DNA of 64,000 nucleotides, taken from JALZAA01 sp035938395 (GTDB lineage: Bacteria > Actinomycetota > Acidimicrobiia > IMCC26256 > JACDBD01). Location: positions 1 to 64,000 of the forward strand of contig DASZGY010000080.1 in the NCBI GenBank assembly GCA_035938395.1, in the 5' to 3' direction. Made by a program: the position numbers and the translations under genes. Shown in pieces: positions 9,336 to 19,100 of this stretch. The notes below the pieces were generated by a model. It did not search any database. It had not been told where the DNA came from and saw nothing but the letters and a program-made list of their open reading frames with translations. Position 1 is the first letter of the stretch. Each line of letters starts with the position of its first letter.

Positions 9336-9989
9336 ATGCCGCCGGTGGCTGGTGTGGACGGATGTCGGGCGGGGTGGATCGTGGTCCACAACCGGCGCGC
9401 GGCTGTCCTCCCCGACTTCGCCGCCGTTCTCGCGACGTTGCCCGACGATGCCGTCATCGCCCTCGACATGCCGATCGGGTTGGTCGACGAGCACGAGCCC
9501 GGCGGGCGGGACGTCGACCGGGCCGCACGGGTGCAGCTCGGCCGGAAGCGCAGCTCGGTGTTCTCGGCACCGCCACGGTGCGCGCTCGGGGCACGGACGC
9601 TGCCCGACGCCCGGCGTCACGGCGCGCGGCTCACGCTGCAGACACTGAACCTTCTCCCGCGCATCGAGGACGTCGACTCCGTCATGACGCCCGACCTCCA
9701 GTCGCGCGTCTTCGAGGTGCACCCGGAGCTGAGCTTCGCGGCGATGAACGGTGACGATCCGGTGCGGGCGCCGAAGCGGAGCGCGATCGGTTCGAAAGAA
9801 CGCCGAGCGTTGCTGGAACGAGCCGGCGTCATAGTGCCGGCACGTCCCGCCGGCGCGGCCCTCGACGATCTGCTCGACGCGTGTGCGCTCGCGTGGAGCG
9901 CGCGCCGCATTGCCCGTGGAGCAGCCCGACGTATCCCCGACCGGCCCGCGTGCGACGCGCGCGGCCTGCGCATGGAGCTCCGATGGTGA
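9336..9989 (+). CDS. DUF429 family protein (predicted RNase H-fold)
   Basis: A 217-residue protein. It starts VAGVDGCRAGWIVV, the first strand of an RNase H-like fold with an acidic residue, followed by DDAVIALDMPIGL, the second acidic strand, and a GRKRSSVFSAPPR loop. All three are hallmarks of DUF429. The function is not established; the fold and conserved acids suggest a nuclease. The stop overlaps the start of the DUF488 gene (ATGGTGA), so the two are translationally coupled. Confidence 0.85.
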   Translation: MPPVAGVDGCRAGWIVVHNRRAAVLPDFAAVLATLPDDAVIALDMPIGLVDEHEPGGRDVDRAARVQLGRKRSSVFSAPPRCALGARTLPDARRHGARLTLQTLNLLPRIEDVDSVMTPDLQSRVFEVHPELSFAAMNGDDPVRAPKRSAIGSKERRALLERAGVIVPARPAGAALDDLLDACALAWSARRIARGAARRIPDRPACDARGLRMELRW

Positions 9990-10531
9990 ACTTCCGCACG
10001 GTCGGGCACGGGACGCTGCCGGCGGACGACCTCGCGGCGTTGATCACCGGCGCGGGCATCGAGATCATCGTCGACGTGCGCTCCTTCCCCGCCAGCCGGC
10101 GCAATCCGCAATTCCGCCGCGAAGCGATGGAACGGTGGTTGCCCGACGCCGGTGTCGCGTACCGGTGGGAGCCGCGCCTCGGTGGACGCCGGCGCCCGCG
10201 GCCCGATTCGCCCAACGGCGCGCTCCGCGTCCCCGCCTTCCGGGGTTACGCCGACCACATGGAGACGGCGGAGTTCCGGGACGCCGTCGACGAGCTTCTT
10301 GCCGAGGCCGGGACGCGCCCCGCCGCCGTGATGTGTGCCGAGAGCCTGTGGTGGCGCTGCCACCGCCGCCTTCTGGCCGACGCGGCCGTGCTGCTGCGCG
10401 GGGCCGCCGTCGAGCATCTCTTCCACGACGGCCGGCTCGACCAGCACCGGCCGACGGCGGAAGCACGTGTCGACGGGCGGCGCCTCGTCTACGACGGGGG
10501 CGAACCGGGGCTGCCTCTGCGAGACTCCTGA
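9983..10531 (+). CDS. DUF488 domain protein
   Basis: A 182-residue protein from the ATG at 9983, which overlaps the stop of the previous gene. The frame is open further upstream but composition is wrong there. Hallmarks of DUF488 are the early TVGHGTL, IIVDVRSFPASRRNPQF with basic residues, and CAESLWWRCHRRLLAD with the conserved Cys and Cys-His-Arg. Members are often found with DNA-repair or nuclease genes, but the biochemical role is unknown. Coupling to DUF429 supports a shared nucleic-acid-related function. Confidence 0.85.
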   Translation: MVNFRTVGHGTLPADDLAALITGAGIEIIVDVRSFPASRRNPQFRREAMERWLPDAGVAYRWEPRLGGRRRPRPDSPNGALRVPAFRGYADHMETAEFRDAVDELLAEAGTRPAAVMCAESLWWRCHRRLLADAAVLLRGAAVEHLFHDGRLDQHRPTAEARVDGRRLVYDGGEPGLPLRDS

Positions 10532-10590
10532 CCGGGACGCGCGGAACCTCTACGCTCCCCCGCGTCCCGCCCGATCGACCGGAGACCCGC

Positions 10591-11652
10591 ATGCCCCTCG
10601 CCACCGCCGCGCGTGCCCTGCTCGACGAGCGCCGTCCACTCACCCGTGACGAGGTGGCGGCGGTGGCGGCGCTCCCCCTCGAGCAGCTGCCCGATGTGGT
10701 GGCGCTCGCGCACCGGGTGCGACTCGCCTACTGCGGCCCCGAGGTCGAGCTCGAGAGCCTCATCAACGCCAAGTCGGGCGCGTGCCCCGAGGACTGCGCC
10801 TTCTGCTCGCAATCGGCCCGGTTCGAGACCGGTGTCGACGTGTTCGCGTTCCTGGACCTCGACGACGTCGTCGCCGCGGCCCGGTCGACGCGCGACGCGG
10901 GCGCGACCCAGTTCTGCATCGTGGTCGCCGTGCGGGGCCCGGAGGAGCGGCTTCTGAGGAAGGTGATCGAGGCGGTCGACGCGGTGCATCGCGAGACCGG
11001 GCTCGAGGTCGCGTGCTCGCTCGGGCTGCTGACGCGCGACCAGGCGGAACGCCTCGCGGCTGCAGGTGTGCGCCGGTACAACCACAACCTCGAGACGTGC
11101 CGGGCAGTGTTCCCCTCCATTTGCACGACCCACACGTGGGACGACCGCGTCGCGACCGCCCGGCTGGCGGGCGAGGTCGGCATGGAGCTGTGCTGCGGCG
11201 GGATCCTCGGCATGGGCGAGACGCTCGAGCAACGGATCGACTTCGCCTTCGAGCTCGCGACGCTGGCGCCGTGCGAGGTGCCCATCAACCTGCTCGACCC
11301 GCGCCCCGGCACACCGCTCGACGACCGCTCGCTGCTCGCGCCGCGCGAGGCGTTACAGGCAATCGCGCTGTTCCGGCTGGTGATGCCGAGTGCGTGGATC
11401 CGGCTCGCGGGTGGGCGTGAGCGTGTGCTCGGCGAGCTCCAGGCCATGGGACTGCTTGCGGGCGCGAACGCGCTGATCGTCGGCAACTACCTCACGACGA
11501 CCGGGCGCCCGCCCGAGGCCGACGTCGCACTGCTCGACGCCCTCGGCATGCCCGTGGCCGACGGCCCCGGCGAAGGCAGGTTCGTCGTCGACAGCGCCGG
11601 CGCCCACGCCCGCCCCGCACGCGGCCCGTCGATCCCGGTGCGGGTGGAGTAG
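10591..11652 (+). CDS. bioB: Biotin synthase BioB
   Basis: A 353-residue radical SAM enzyme that inserts sulfur into dethiobiotin in the last step of biotin synthesis. The radical SAM cluster is at C65, C69 and C72 (GACPEDCAFCSQS). The cysteines expected to hold the second, auxiliary [2Fe-2S] cluster are visible as C109 (QFCIVV), C142 (VACSLG) and C201 or C202 in GMELCCGGILGMGE. A late arginine in WIRLAGGRE is in the expected position. The ATG at 10591 gives a typical N-terminus. The gene follows DUF488 by 59 bp. No other biotin genes are in the window. Confidence 0.95.
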   Translation: MPLATAARALLDERRPLTRDEVAAVAALPLEQLPDVVALAHRVRLAYCGPEVELESLINAKSGACPEDCAFCSQSARFETGVDVFAFLDLDDVVAAARSTRDAGATQFCIVVAVRGPEERLLRKVIEAVDAVHRETGLEVACSLGLLTRDQAERLAAAGVRRYNHNLETCRAVFPSICTTHTWDDRVATARLAGEVGMELCCGGILGMGETLEQRIDFAFELATLAPCEVPINLLDPRPGTPLDDRSLLAPREALQAIALFRLVMPSAWIRLAGGRERVLGELQAMGLLAGANALIVGNYLTTTGRPPEADVALLDALGMPVADGPGEGRFVVDSAGAHARPARGPSIPVRVE

Positions 11653-11653
11653 A

Positions 11654-12214
11654 TCAGCGGGTCTCGTTGAAGCTGAGCAGGACGGGGCCGCGGCCGACAC
11701 GGGTGATGGACGCGACGTCGAGGCGCATGCGCCACGCCAGCTCGGGCGGGACACTGAGCGTCCAGGTCACCGCGGCCTTGATCGGCGAGACGTGGCTGAC
11801 GGCGACGACGACGCGGTCGTCCAGCCACTCGTCGCAGAACGACGCGATGCGGTCGGCGACGACCTCGAGGCTCTCGCCGCCCGGCGGCACGAAACCGCCG
11901 TCGCGTCGCCAGCGCTCGACGACGTCGGGCGCGAGGTCGGCGAACGGTCGCCCTTCCCACTCGCCGTAGTCGATCTCGATCAGGCGCTCGTCGACCTCGA
12001 CCGTCTGGCCGCACCCGGCGGCGATGGGCGCCGCCGTCTCGCACGCGCGCCGCAGGGGGCTGGTCACCACGTGCGAAACGTCGAGACCGGCGAGTGATTC
12101 CGCCAGCCGGTTCGCCTGGTCCCGCCCGCGATCGGTCAGCGTGACATCGCCGCGACCGAGGAGGAGCCCGGCCCGGTTCGGTGGCGTCTCGCCGTGCCGT
12201 ACGAACGCGATCAC
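11654..12214 (-). CDS. Histidine phosphatase (phosphoglycerate-mutase superfamily)
   Basis: A 186-residue protein. The GTG at 12214 overlaps the stop of the upstream membrane-protein gene (GTGA), which decides the start. The catalytic RHGE is at residues 7-10, followed by GRGDVTLTDRGRDQA, SPLRRACETA, an acid-base EIDYGEWEG and the second histidine in VSHVSPIK. It is complete and of normal length. In mycobacteria a domain of this type is fused to RNase HI (RnhC, Rv2228c); here it is separate, two genes downstream of an RNase HI gene in the same operon. Substrates could include alpha-ribazole phosphate or other phosphomonoesters. Confidence 0.9.
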   Translation of the reverse strand: MIAFVRHGETPPNRAGLLLGRGDVTLTDRGRDQANRLAESLAGLDVSHVVTSPLRRACETAAPIAAGCGQTVEVDERLIEIDYGEWEGRPFADLAPDVVERWRRDGGFVPPGGESLEVVADRIASFCDEWLDDRVVVAVSHVSPIKAAVTWTLSVPPELAWRMRLDVASITRVGRGPVLLSFNETR

Positions 12215-12693
12215 GGCGACGCCGGCGCTCGCAGGCGACCCGACCGCAGGAAATCGTCCCGGCGGCCGCGATCGGCGAGGCCGAAGCGATGCACGATCCA
12301 CGCGCATGCCGCCAGGCCCGCCAGCTCTTCGAGCACGACGATGCCGGCCGCGGGAAGGAGCGCGCCGTCGGGCAGCGAGGCGCCCGTGAACGGCCACCAG
12401 AACACGTCGGTGTTCGTCCAGGCGGCAGACAGGACGAGGCCGCAGAACGCGCCGATGGGGAGACACAGGAGGCGACGGCGCAGGAGGCGGGGCCTCCCGA
12501 TGGTCAGCAGCATCACGGCGACGAGCAGCACGACGCTCCCCAGCAGTGTGTGGCCGTAGGCGAGGCCGACGAACGGGAGGTCGACGGCGAGCGGGAGCAG
12601 GGAGCCGGCGACGACGAGCCGGTAGTCGACGCCCGCGCTCTGGAACACGAAGTAGACGAGCAGGACCGAGAGCCCCGCGTACCAGAACAGCAT
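12211..12693 (-). CDS. Integral membrane protein, hypothetical
   Basis: A 160-residue protein with about four hydrophobic segments: residues 1-18, 25-45, 48-65 and 75-95, with another near 110-130. It carries PLAVDLPF and YGHTLLGSV between helices; the D and H recall the YdjM-like membrane hydrolases, but the match is weak. It starts 4 bp after the RNase HI stop and its own stop overlaps the phosphatase start, so it sits inside a four-gene operon. Nothing assigns a function. Confidence 0.75.
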   Translation of the reverse strand: MLFWYAGLSVLLVYFVFQSAGVDYRLVVAGSLLPLAVDLPFVGLAYGHTLLGSVVLLVAVMLLTIGRPRLLRRRLLCLPIGAFCGLVLSAAWTNTDVFWWPFTGASLPDGALLPAAGIVVLEELAGLAACAWIVHRFGLADRGRRDDFLRSGRLRAPASP

Positions 12694-12697
12694 GCGC

Positions 12698-13117
12698 TCA
12701 GGCGAGGTCGAGGGCGGCGTTGACCAACGCGTCGGCCTCGGTGTTCTGCTCGCGCGGCACGTGCGTGAGCTCGACGTCCTCGTACTCGGCGAGCAGCTCC
12801 CGCGCCCGCTCGTAGTACGGCCGAAGGTGCTGCTGCTTCACCCGGTACCGGCCTTCGAGCTGACGGACGAGCAGTTGCGAGTCCGCCCTGACACGGACGC
12901 GCCGGGCCGGGAACTCGCGGGCGGCCTCGAGCGCGGCGACGAGAGCGCGGTACTCGGCCACGTTGTTCGTCGCCACCCCTATGCGTTCGCTCACGGTCGC
13001 GAGCCGGGTGGGCGGATCGGTGGACGGGTCGAGTACGACGGCGCCGATCGCAGCCGGGCCCGGATTGCCGCGCGCGCCGCCGTCGCAGTAGATGACGAGC
13101 TCGCGCCGTGCTGTCAC
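12698..13117 (-). CDS. Ribonuclease HI family protein
   Basis: A 139-residue RNase H. The GTG at 13117 overlaps the stop of the zinc-ribbon gene (GTGA) and gives the correct family length. All four catalytic carboxylates are visible: D12 in IYCDGGARGNPG, E55 in NNVAEYRAL, D79 in VRADSQLL and D129 in NTEADALVN. It should cut RNA in RNA-DNA hybrids. It matches the N-terminal half of the mycobacterial fused RnhC protein, with the phosphatase half encoded separately at 11654-12214. Confidence 0.9.
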   Translation of the reverse strand: MTARRELVIYCDGGARGNPGPAAIGAVVLDPSTDPPTRLATVSERIGVATNNVAEYRALVAALEAAREFPARRVRVRADSQLLVRQLEGRYRVKQQHLRPYYERARELLAEYEDVELTHVPREQNTEADALVNAALDLA

Positions 13118-13842
13118 GGCACGAGGATGCAGCCGCAGTTGTCGCAGTGGGCGACCGTCCCCGGCGGGCTCTTTCGGATGCGCTCCGCCTCCACCGACGG
13201 GATGGACAGGTGGCATCCCTGGCACGTGTTGCCGTTCAGGCGCGCCGCGCCGATGCCCCGGGCGCGCTCACGGCACCGCTGATAGTCGTCGAGCAGCGCG
13301 GCGTCGAGGGTTGCGGCGATCTCGTCGCGGGCGGCGCGCTCGCCACCCAGCTCCTCGTCGATCTCCCCTTCAACCTCGCCCAAGGCTGCGCCGAGGCGCT
13401 CCGCTTCGGACTCCAGCTCGCCGACACGCGCCCGGAGGGTCTCGACTTCGGCGTCGATGGACTCGCGCCGCTCCATGACCTCGAGCTCGCGGTCCTCGAG
13501 GCCGCGACGGTGGCGCCGAAGCTGGTCCACGTCGGCTTGGAGCGCCTGGAGCTCCCGAGGCGAGCTCACCTCGCCCGAGTACATGCGCCGCTCGACTTCC
13601 GCCGCCTTGTCCTCGAGCGACCTCGCTTCGTCGTCGTAGCGCTGCTCCTCGCGTGCCACCTCCTCGCGACGTGCCGTCGCCTCCGCGAGCTGCGCGCCGG
13701 CTGCGGTCAGCTCGCTCCGCACCGATTCGAGCGCGGCGCGCTCGGGGAGCGTGTCGCGCCGGTGGGTGAGGCGGTCGATGGCGGTGTCGCGGGTCTGGAG
13801 CTCGAGCAGCGTGTCGAGCATCACTGAAGCGTCCGCGGCCAC
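13114..13842 (-). CDS. Zinc-ribbon coiled-coil protein (C4-type, CT398-like)
   Basis: A 242-residue protein. Residues from about 15 to 190 are a long charged coiled coil (repeated EVERR, LRARVGELESEAERL patterns). It ends in a C4 zinc ribbon with CQGC and CDNC. The family member beside rnhC in Mycobacterium has the same architecture, so the order zinc-ribbon gene then RNase H is conserved. The GTG at 13842 is used; an ATG at 13821 would drop seven residues. It is the first gene of the operon that runs to 11654. A structural or nucleic-acid-handling role is plausible; no enzymatic function is visible. Confidence 0.85.
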   Translation of the reverse strand: MAADASVMLDTLLELQTRDTAIDRLTHRRDTLPERAALESVRSELTAAGAQLAEATARREEVAREEQRYDDEARSLEDKAAEVERRMYSGEVSSPRELQALQADVDQLRRHRRGLEDRELEVMERRESIDAEVETLRARVGELESEAERLGAALGEVEGEIDEELGGERAARDEIAATLDAALLDDYQRCRERARGIGAARLNGNTCQGCHLSIPSVEAERIRKSPPGTVAHCDNCGCILVP

Positions 13843-13886
13843 TCTCCCGAGCCTAACGAGTGGACTGAGCGGAGCCCGACATGCGC

Positions 13887-16028
13887 CTACCCGCCCGGGC
13901 CGGGGTTGGCGGGGTTGGTCCGCGGCGGCGGGACGGTCGGCGCCGTCGGCCCCGGTGCGGGCGTCGGCGCCGGCGTAGGCGCGGGCGCAGGGGCGGGTGC
14001 CGGCGCCGGCGCCGGCGTAGGCGCGGCGTCGGTCGACGGAGGCGGAGGCGGCAGCGCGGGCTTGTCCGTGCGGCCCTGGACCGGGTCGATGAAGTGTCCG
14101 GGCGCGTCACAGTTCGGACCCGGGCTCGGGAACGCGTTGTCGGGCGTGTTCTGGGTCGCCGGGATCATGAAGTTGCGCCAGATCGTGTTCGGGATCCCGG
14201 CCCCGAACCCGGCGCCTGGTTGGTCGACATCGGGATTGCCGTGCCAGACGAACGACACGAGGTCGGGCGTTCCGCCGAGGAACGCGGAGCTGATCTGGTT
14301 GTCGTTGGTGCCGGTCTTGCCGAACGCGTCCTTGCCCGGGATCCCCTTGCCGGCGGCGGTGCCGCTCTCGATCGGGCCGTGGAGGATGCTCACCTCGCAG
14401 TTGGCGACGTCGGGGTCGAGGACGCGGGTGCCGGGCCGGCCGGTCTCGTCGAACACGACCTTTCCGTCGGCGCCGACGACCTTCGACACGAAGATCGGGT
14501 CGTGGTGCACTCCGCCTCCCCCGATCGTCGCGCCGATGTTCGCCATTTCGACCGGCGTGATCGAGATGACGCCCAACGTGAACGTGAGCACCTTCCATTC
14601 GTTGACGGGCTGGCGGCCGGAGACGTTGGGCCGCATGCCCATCTTCTGCGCCAGGTCGATGACCTTGTCGATGCCGACGCCCGTCGACATGCGCACGAAC
14701 GCGCAGTTGACCGAGTCGGCGGTCGCCTTGTCGACGGTCATCAAGCCGCCACCGGGCTCGGCGTTCGACGTCGATTCGCGCCCGAAACCGGGGACCGAGC
14801 ACGGGTCGGTGCCGTCGACCTGGTCGTTGCGCGAGTAGCCGTTCGCCAGGATCGTGGCGAGGGTCGTGACCTTGAAGCTCGAGCCGACCTGACGCCCGGC
14901 GCCATCGGTGGAGAGGTTGAACTTCGACTGGCTGAACGGCCGGTTGTCGGCCATCGCCTTCACGTAGCCGGTCTTCGGGTCCATCGCCACGAGCGCGGCG
15001 CCGAAGCCCGCCTTGGCACCCCGCAGCCCGCTCGCCACCGCGTCGTCGGCCATGCCCTGCAGGTTCGGGTCCTCGGTCGTGTAGACCTTCAGGCCGCCCT
15101 GGAGGACCTTGTCGCGCCGCTCCTGGGGCGTCGCCCCCAGCCGCGGGTCGCTGAACAGCACCTGCTGCGCGTGCTCGGCCCACGCGTTCTCGGGACGCAG
15201 CTCGGACGTGGGCTTCACCGTCGGCATCGGCTCCTGGGTGGCCAGGTCGGCCTGCGCCTGGGTGATGTCATGAGCCTTGACCATCCCCGTCAGCACCTCG
15301 GCGCGCCGCTTGACGGCGGCGTCGGGGTGCACGAAGGGATTGTCGCCCTCCGGGTTTCGGATCACCCCCGCCATCAACGCGGCCTCGCCGACCGTGAGCT
15401 CGCTCAGCGCCTTGCCGCGCACGCCGAACGGTGCCGAGGGATCCGGCGTGAGAAAGAACCGCCGCACCGTCGCCTTCACGCCGTAGGACCCCTGCCCGAA
15501 GTAGACGGTGTTGAGGTACTGCTTGAGGATCTCGCGCTTCGAGTACTTGTCGTTCAGGCGGTAGGCGAGGATGAGCTCCTTCGCCTTCCGTTGCAGGTCC
15601 TGCTTGTTGCCGAGGATCCTGTTCTTGACGAGCTGCTGCGTGATCGTCGATCCGCCCTGGCTGATCTTCCCCTTCGTGAGGTTGTCGACGAACGCCCGCG
15701 AGACGCCGCCGACGTCGATGCCCGGGTTCTTCCAGAACGTCTTGTCCTCGGTGTCGATCACCGCGTTGATCAGGATCTGCGGGACCTCGGAGAGCTCAGC
15801 CGGCTCACGGTCCTGCACACCGAGCTTGCCGATCTGATTGCCGGCCGCGTCGTACACGAGCGTCGGCGAGGACAGCTCGCCCAGGCTCTTCACGGTGCCG
15901 GTGTAGTGCTGCGCGGTCGCGATCTGACGGACACCCGGGACGAGTGCTGCGAAGCACACCCCGAGAGTGAGGCCGCCGACCAGAACGATGGCCGCCAACC
16001 GCGTGAGGACACGTGCGGAGTTCGGCAT
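13887..16028 (-). CDS. Bifunctional penicillin-binding protein (transglycosylase/transpeptidase, class A)
   Basis: A 713-residue membrane-anchored cell-wall enzyme. The ATG at 16028 has a GGAG seven bases upstream; a GTG at 16049 is less favoured. Order: a short cytoplasmic tail, one membrane helix (LAAIVLVGGLTLGVCF), and the GT51 transglycosylase with the catalytic glutamate in TEDKTFWKNPGID and GGSTITQQLVKN. The penicillin-binding domain has active serine in VGSSFK, SVNCAF and FGKTGTNDN. The last 65 residues are a Pro/Ala-rich tail with repeats. It polymerises and crosslinks peptidoglycan outside the membrane. It is divergent from the nuclease gene at 16124 across 95 bp. Confidence 0.95.
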   Translation of the reverse strand: MPNSARVLTRLAAIVLVGGLTLGVCFAALVPGVRQIATAQHYTGTVKSLGELSSPTLVYDAAGNQIGKLGVQDREPAELSEVPQILINAVIDTEDKTFWKNPGIDVGGVSRAFVDNLTKGKISQGGSTITQQLVKNRILGNKQDLQRKAKELILAYRLNDKYSKREILKQYLNTVYFGQGSYGVKATVRRFFLTPDPSAPFGVRGKALSELTVGEAALMAGVIRNPEGDNPFVHPDAAVKRRAEVLTGMVKAHDITQAQADLATQEPMPTVKPTSELRPENAWAEHAQQVLFSDPRLGATPQERRDKVLQGGLKVYTTEDPNLQGMADDAVASGLRGAKAGFGAALVAMDPKTGYVKAMADNRPFSQSKFNLSTDGAGRQVGSSFKVTTLATILANGYSRNDQVDGTDPCSVPGFGRESTSNAEPGGGLMTVDKATADSVNCAFVRMSTGVGIDKVIDLAQKMGMRPNVSGRQPVNEWKVLTFTLGVISITPVEMANIGATIGGGGVHHDPIFVSKVVGADGKVVFDETGRPGTRVLDPDVANCEVSILHGPIESGTAAGKGIPGKDAFGKTGTNDNQISSAFLGGTPDLVSFVWHGNPDVDQPGAGFGAGIPNTIWRNFMIPATQNTPDNAFPSPGPNCDAPGHFIDPVQGRTDKPALPPPPPSTDAAPTPAPAPAPAPAPAPTPAPTPAPGPTAPTVPPPRTNPANPGPGG
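13966..14026. repeat. 19-bp direct repeat within the Pro/Ala tail of the penicillin-binding protein
   Basis: The 19-base unit GGCGCCGGCGTAGGCGCGG occurs at 13966-13984 and again at 14008-14026, 42 bp apart, so it keeps the reading frame (14 codons). It encodes alternating Pro, Ala and Thr in the C-terminal tail. Such tracts change length by slippage or recombination; here it is purely intragenic. Confidence 0.8.
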
Positions 16029-16123
16029 GGGGAGGCTCCAGGATGGCACACCGGGCCCGAAATCACGCAGCGGCCCACATCGCCCGGGTAGCCGTCACAC
16101 GGCGTCGGTACCCTCCCGGAGCA

Positions 16124-19100
16124 ATGGTTCGCGTGCAACTCGTCGAGCACGGCCCCGCGGCGCGGAAGGCGCTGCGGGAGGCCGTCCGTTCGGCGAAGGG
16201 CATGGACCCGCTGGCGCCGGTCACGGTGGCCGTCCCCTCGACGTACGCGGGCCTCGCGCTCCGCCGGGCCCTGGCGACGCCCGACGGTCTCGTGAACGTG
16301 CGGTTCCTCGCCCTCGCCCGGCTGGCGGAGCTGCTCGGCGCGCCGGCGCTGGCGGCGGAGCGGCGCCGGCCGCTCACGCGCCCCCTGCGGGCCGAGGCGG
16401 TGCGGGCCGTGCTCGCCGACGCCGGGAAGCCGCTCGGCCCGGTTGCGAGCCACCCCGCGACCGAGCGGGCGCTCGATGCGTCGTTCCTCGAGCTGCGCCG
16501 GGCCGGTGACGACTCCCTCGAGCAGCTCGCCCGAGCCGGCGACCCGGCCGCGTCGGTGGCGCGTCTCTACCCCGAGTTCCGGTCCCGCACGGCCGGCTTC
16601 TATGACGACGAGGACCTCGCATTCGCCGCCGCCGCTGCGCTGGCGGGCGACGCGCCCGCGCTGCGCGAGATCGGGCACGTCGTGCTGCACCTCCCGACGC
16701 GCCTGTCGCCGGGCGAGACCGAGCTCGTGCGGGCGTTGGGGGCGGCCGGTCGGCTGCGCGCGCTGCTCGGCCTGACCGGGGATCCCGCCGCGGACGCCCA
16801 CGTCGAGGAGCTGGCAGCAGCGCTCGGCGGCACGGAAACGCCCGAGCACGGGGCTTCGCCTGTGCTTCCGACCGGCACCGCGATCGTCAGCGCGCCCGAC
16901 CCGGAGGACGAGCTGCGCGCCGTCGTCCGCGATGTCATGGCGCGCGCGTCCTCGGGGACACCTCTGCATCGCGTTGCGATCCTCTTCCGGGTCGACGAGC
17001 CGTACGCGCGGCTCGCGCAAGAGCTCCTCGACGCGGCCGATGTTCCCTGGAGTGGCCCGTCGACGCGTCGCCTCGCGGAGACGACCGCGGGACGCGTGCT
17101 CCTCGGGCTGCTGCGACTGCCGGACGGTGACTTCGCGCGCGACACGGTCGTCGACTGGATCGCCTCGGGGCCGGTGCGCGACCCCTCCGACGGCCGCGCC
17201 GTCCCGGCCAGTCGCTGGGACACCTTGTCGCGCGAGGCCGGCATCGTCACCGGGCTCGCACAGTGGAACGAGCGACTGACCCGGCTCTCACGGCACCTGG
17301 CCGCCGACCTCGCGGCGACGGACGACGACGAGCTGAGCGAAGGCGCGCGACGTCATCGCGAAGCCGACCTCGAGCACGTCGAACACCTCTCCCGGTTCGT
17401 CGCCGACCTCGGCGCGCGCCTCGCGCCGCCGTCCCCGGGTACCTGGCCCCGCCTCGCGGCGTGGGCACGCGAGCTGCTCGACCGCTACCTCGGCGGCGAG
17501 GGTCTGCGCGTGAGCTGGCCCGAGGCGGAGGTCGAGGCGGCGCGGCAGGTCGCCGACGCGCTCGACGGCTTGGCGGCGCTGGCCGAGATCCGCGCCGAGG
17601 CGTCGCTGCCCACCTTCGTGCGCGCGCTCGAGTCCGAGCTGGACGCGCCGGCCGGCCGCGTGGGGAGCTTCGGCGCCGGCGTGTTCGTCGGCGGTCTGCG
17701 CCACGCGTACGGCGGCGACTTCGACGTCGTGCATGTCGTCGGCATGGCCGAGGGTGCGTTCCCGCCTCTGGGACGCGAGGATCCGTTGATCCCCGACCGG
17801 GCTCGTCGCGTCACGGGAACGGCGCTCCCCGTCCACGCGGTCCGGCGAGCAGAGGAACGCCGCGACTACCTGGCCGCGCTCGCGACCGCGCCGGTGCGGT
17901 TGCTCTCTTCTCCGCGCGCCGACCCTCGCGCACAACGGAAGCGCCTGCCGGCGCGGTGGCTGCTCGAGACCGCGAGCTCCCTGCTCGGCGGGACGGTGGG
18001 CGCCGAGGAGCTGACCCGGCTCGGGAGCACCGAGTGGTTGCACGTCGTTCCGTCGTTCGAGGCGGGTGTGTGCGCCCCGGGAGAGGAAGGATCGCTGACG
18101 GAGCGCGACCTCCGCAGCCTGCGCATCTGGCAGGAACGTCGACGGCCGCTCGAGCGCCACCCGCTGATCGCGGCGACGCCGTCGCTCGCGGCAGGTGTCA
18201 CCGCGTTGCGCGCGCGCCGCACGGCCGCGCTCACGCGGTTCGACGGCAACGTCGGAGCCGTTCCGGGCCTCCTGCCCGACGAGGACGACGCGGTGTCCCC
18301 GACTTCCCTCGAGAGCTGGGCCACGTGCCCGTTCCGCTACCTGCTCCAGCGCGTGCTGCGGGTACGAGAGGTGGAGCGCCCCGAGGCCACCGACCGCATC
18401 GGTCCGCTCGAACGCGGCAGGCTCGTGCACGCGGTGCTCGCCGAGTTCCTCGACGGTGTCGAGCCCCGGACCGCACCCGACCAGCCGTGGGACGACGCCG
18501 AGCGGGGGCTGCTCCTGGCGATCGGCGAGCGGTACTGCAACGAGGCCGAGAGCGAAGGCCTCACCGGGCGGCCATTGCTCTGGAAGCTCGACCGGCGGCG
18601 GATCCTGCGGGAGCTCGAGGGCTTCCTCGACACCGACGAGGAGATCCGCCGAGCGCTCGGCGTCGTGCCCAAGGCGAGAGCACGCGAGCTCGCGTTTGGT
18701 TTCGGCGGGGATACCGGTGCCCCCGCGACCATCACGCTCGCGGACGGCCGCGTCGTGCGGTTCCACGGGTTCATCGACCGCGTCGACCAGGGCCCGAGCG
18801 GGTCGCCGATCGTCGTCTTCGATTACAAGACGGGTCGGCCCGAGGATCCCACCAAGGGGCTCGAGCGCGGCAACAAGCTCCAGCTTCCCGTGTACGCGTT
18901 GGCGATGGCCGGTGACGACCGGAAGGCCGACGTGCAGGCGTACTACTGGTCGACGCGCGCGTTCGGCACCGAGGCGCTTGCGGGGATCAAGCTCGACGAG
19001 CCGACGCTCGATCAGTTCACCGACAACGTCTCGACCATCGTCGAGGGCATCGGCGCCGGCGTGTTCCCCGCGTTCCCCGACAAGCCCCGCCAGGATGGCC

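Noticed and set aside
13881..16091. A 736-codon open frame on the plus strand opposite the penicillin-binding protein
   Set aside because: It is the high-GC shadow of the PBP gene: rich in Arg, Asp, Val and Gly with no recognisable domain, while the minus strand carries all PBP motifs.
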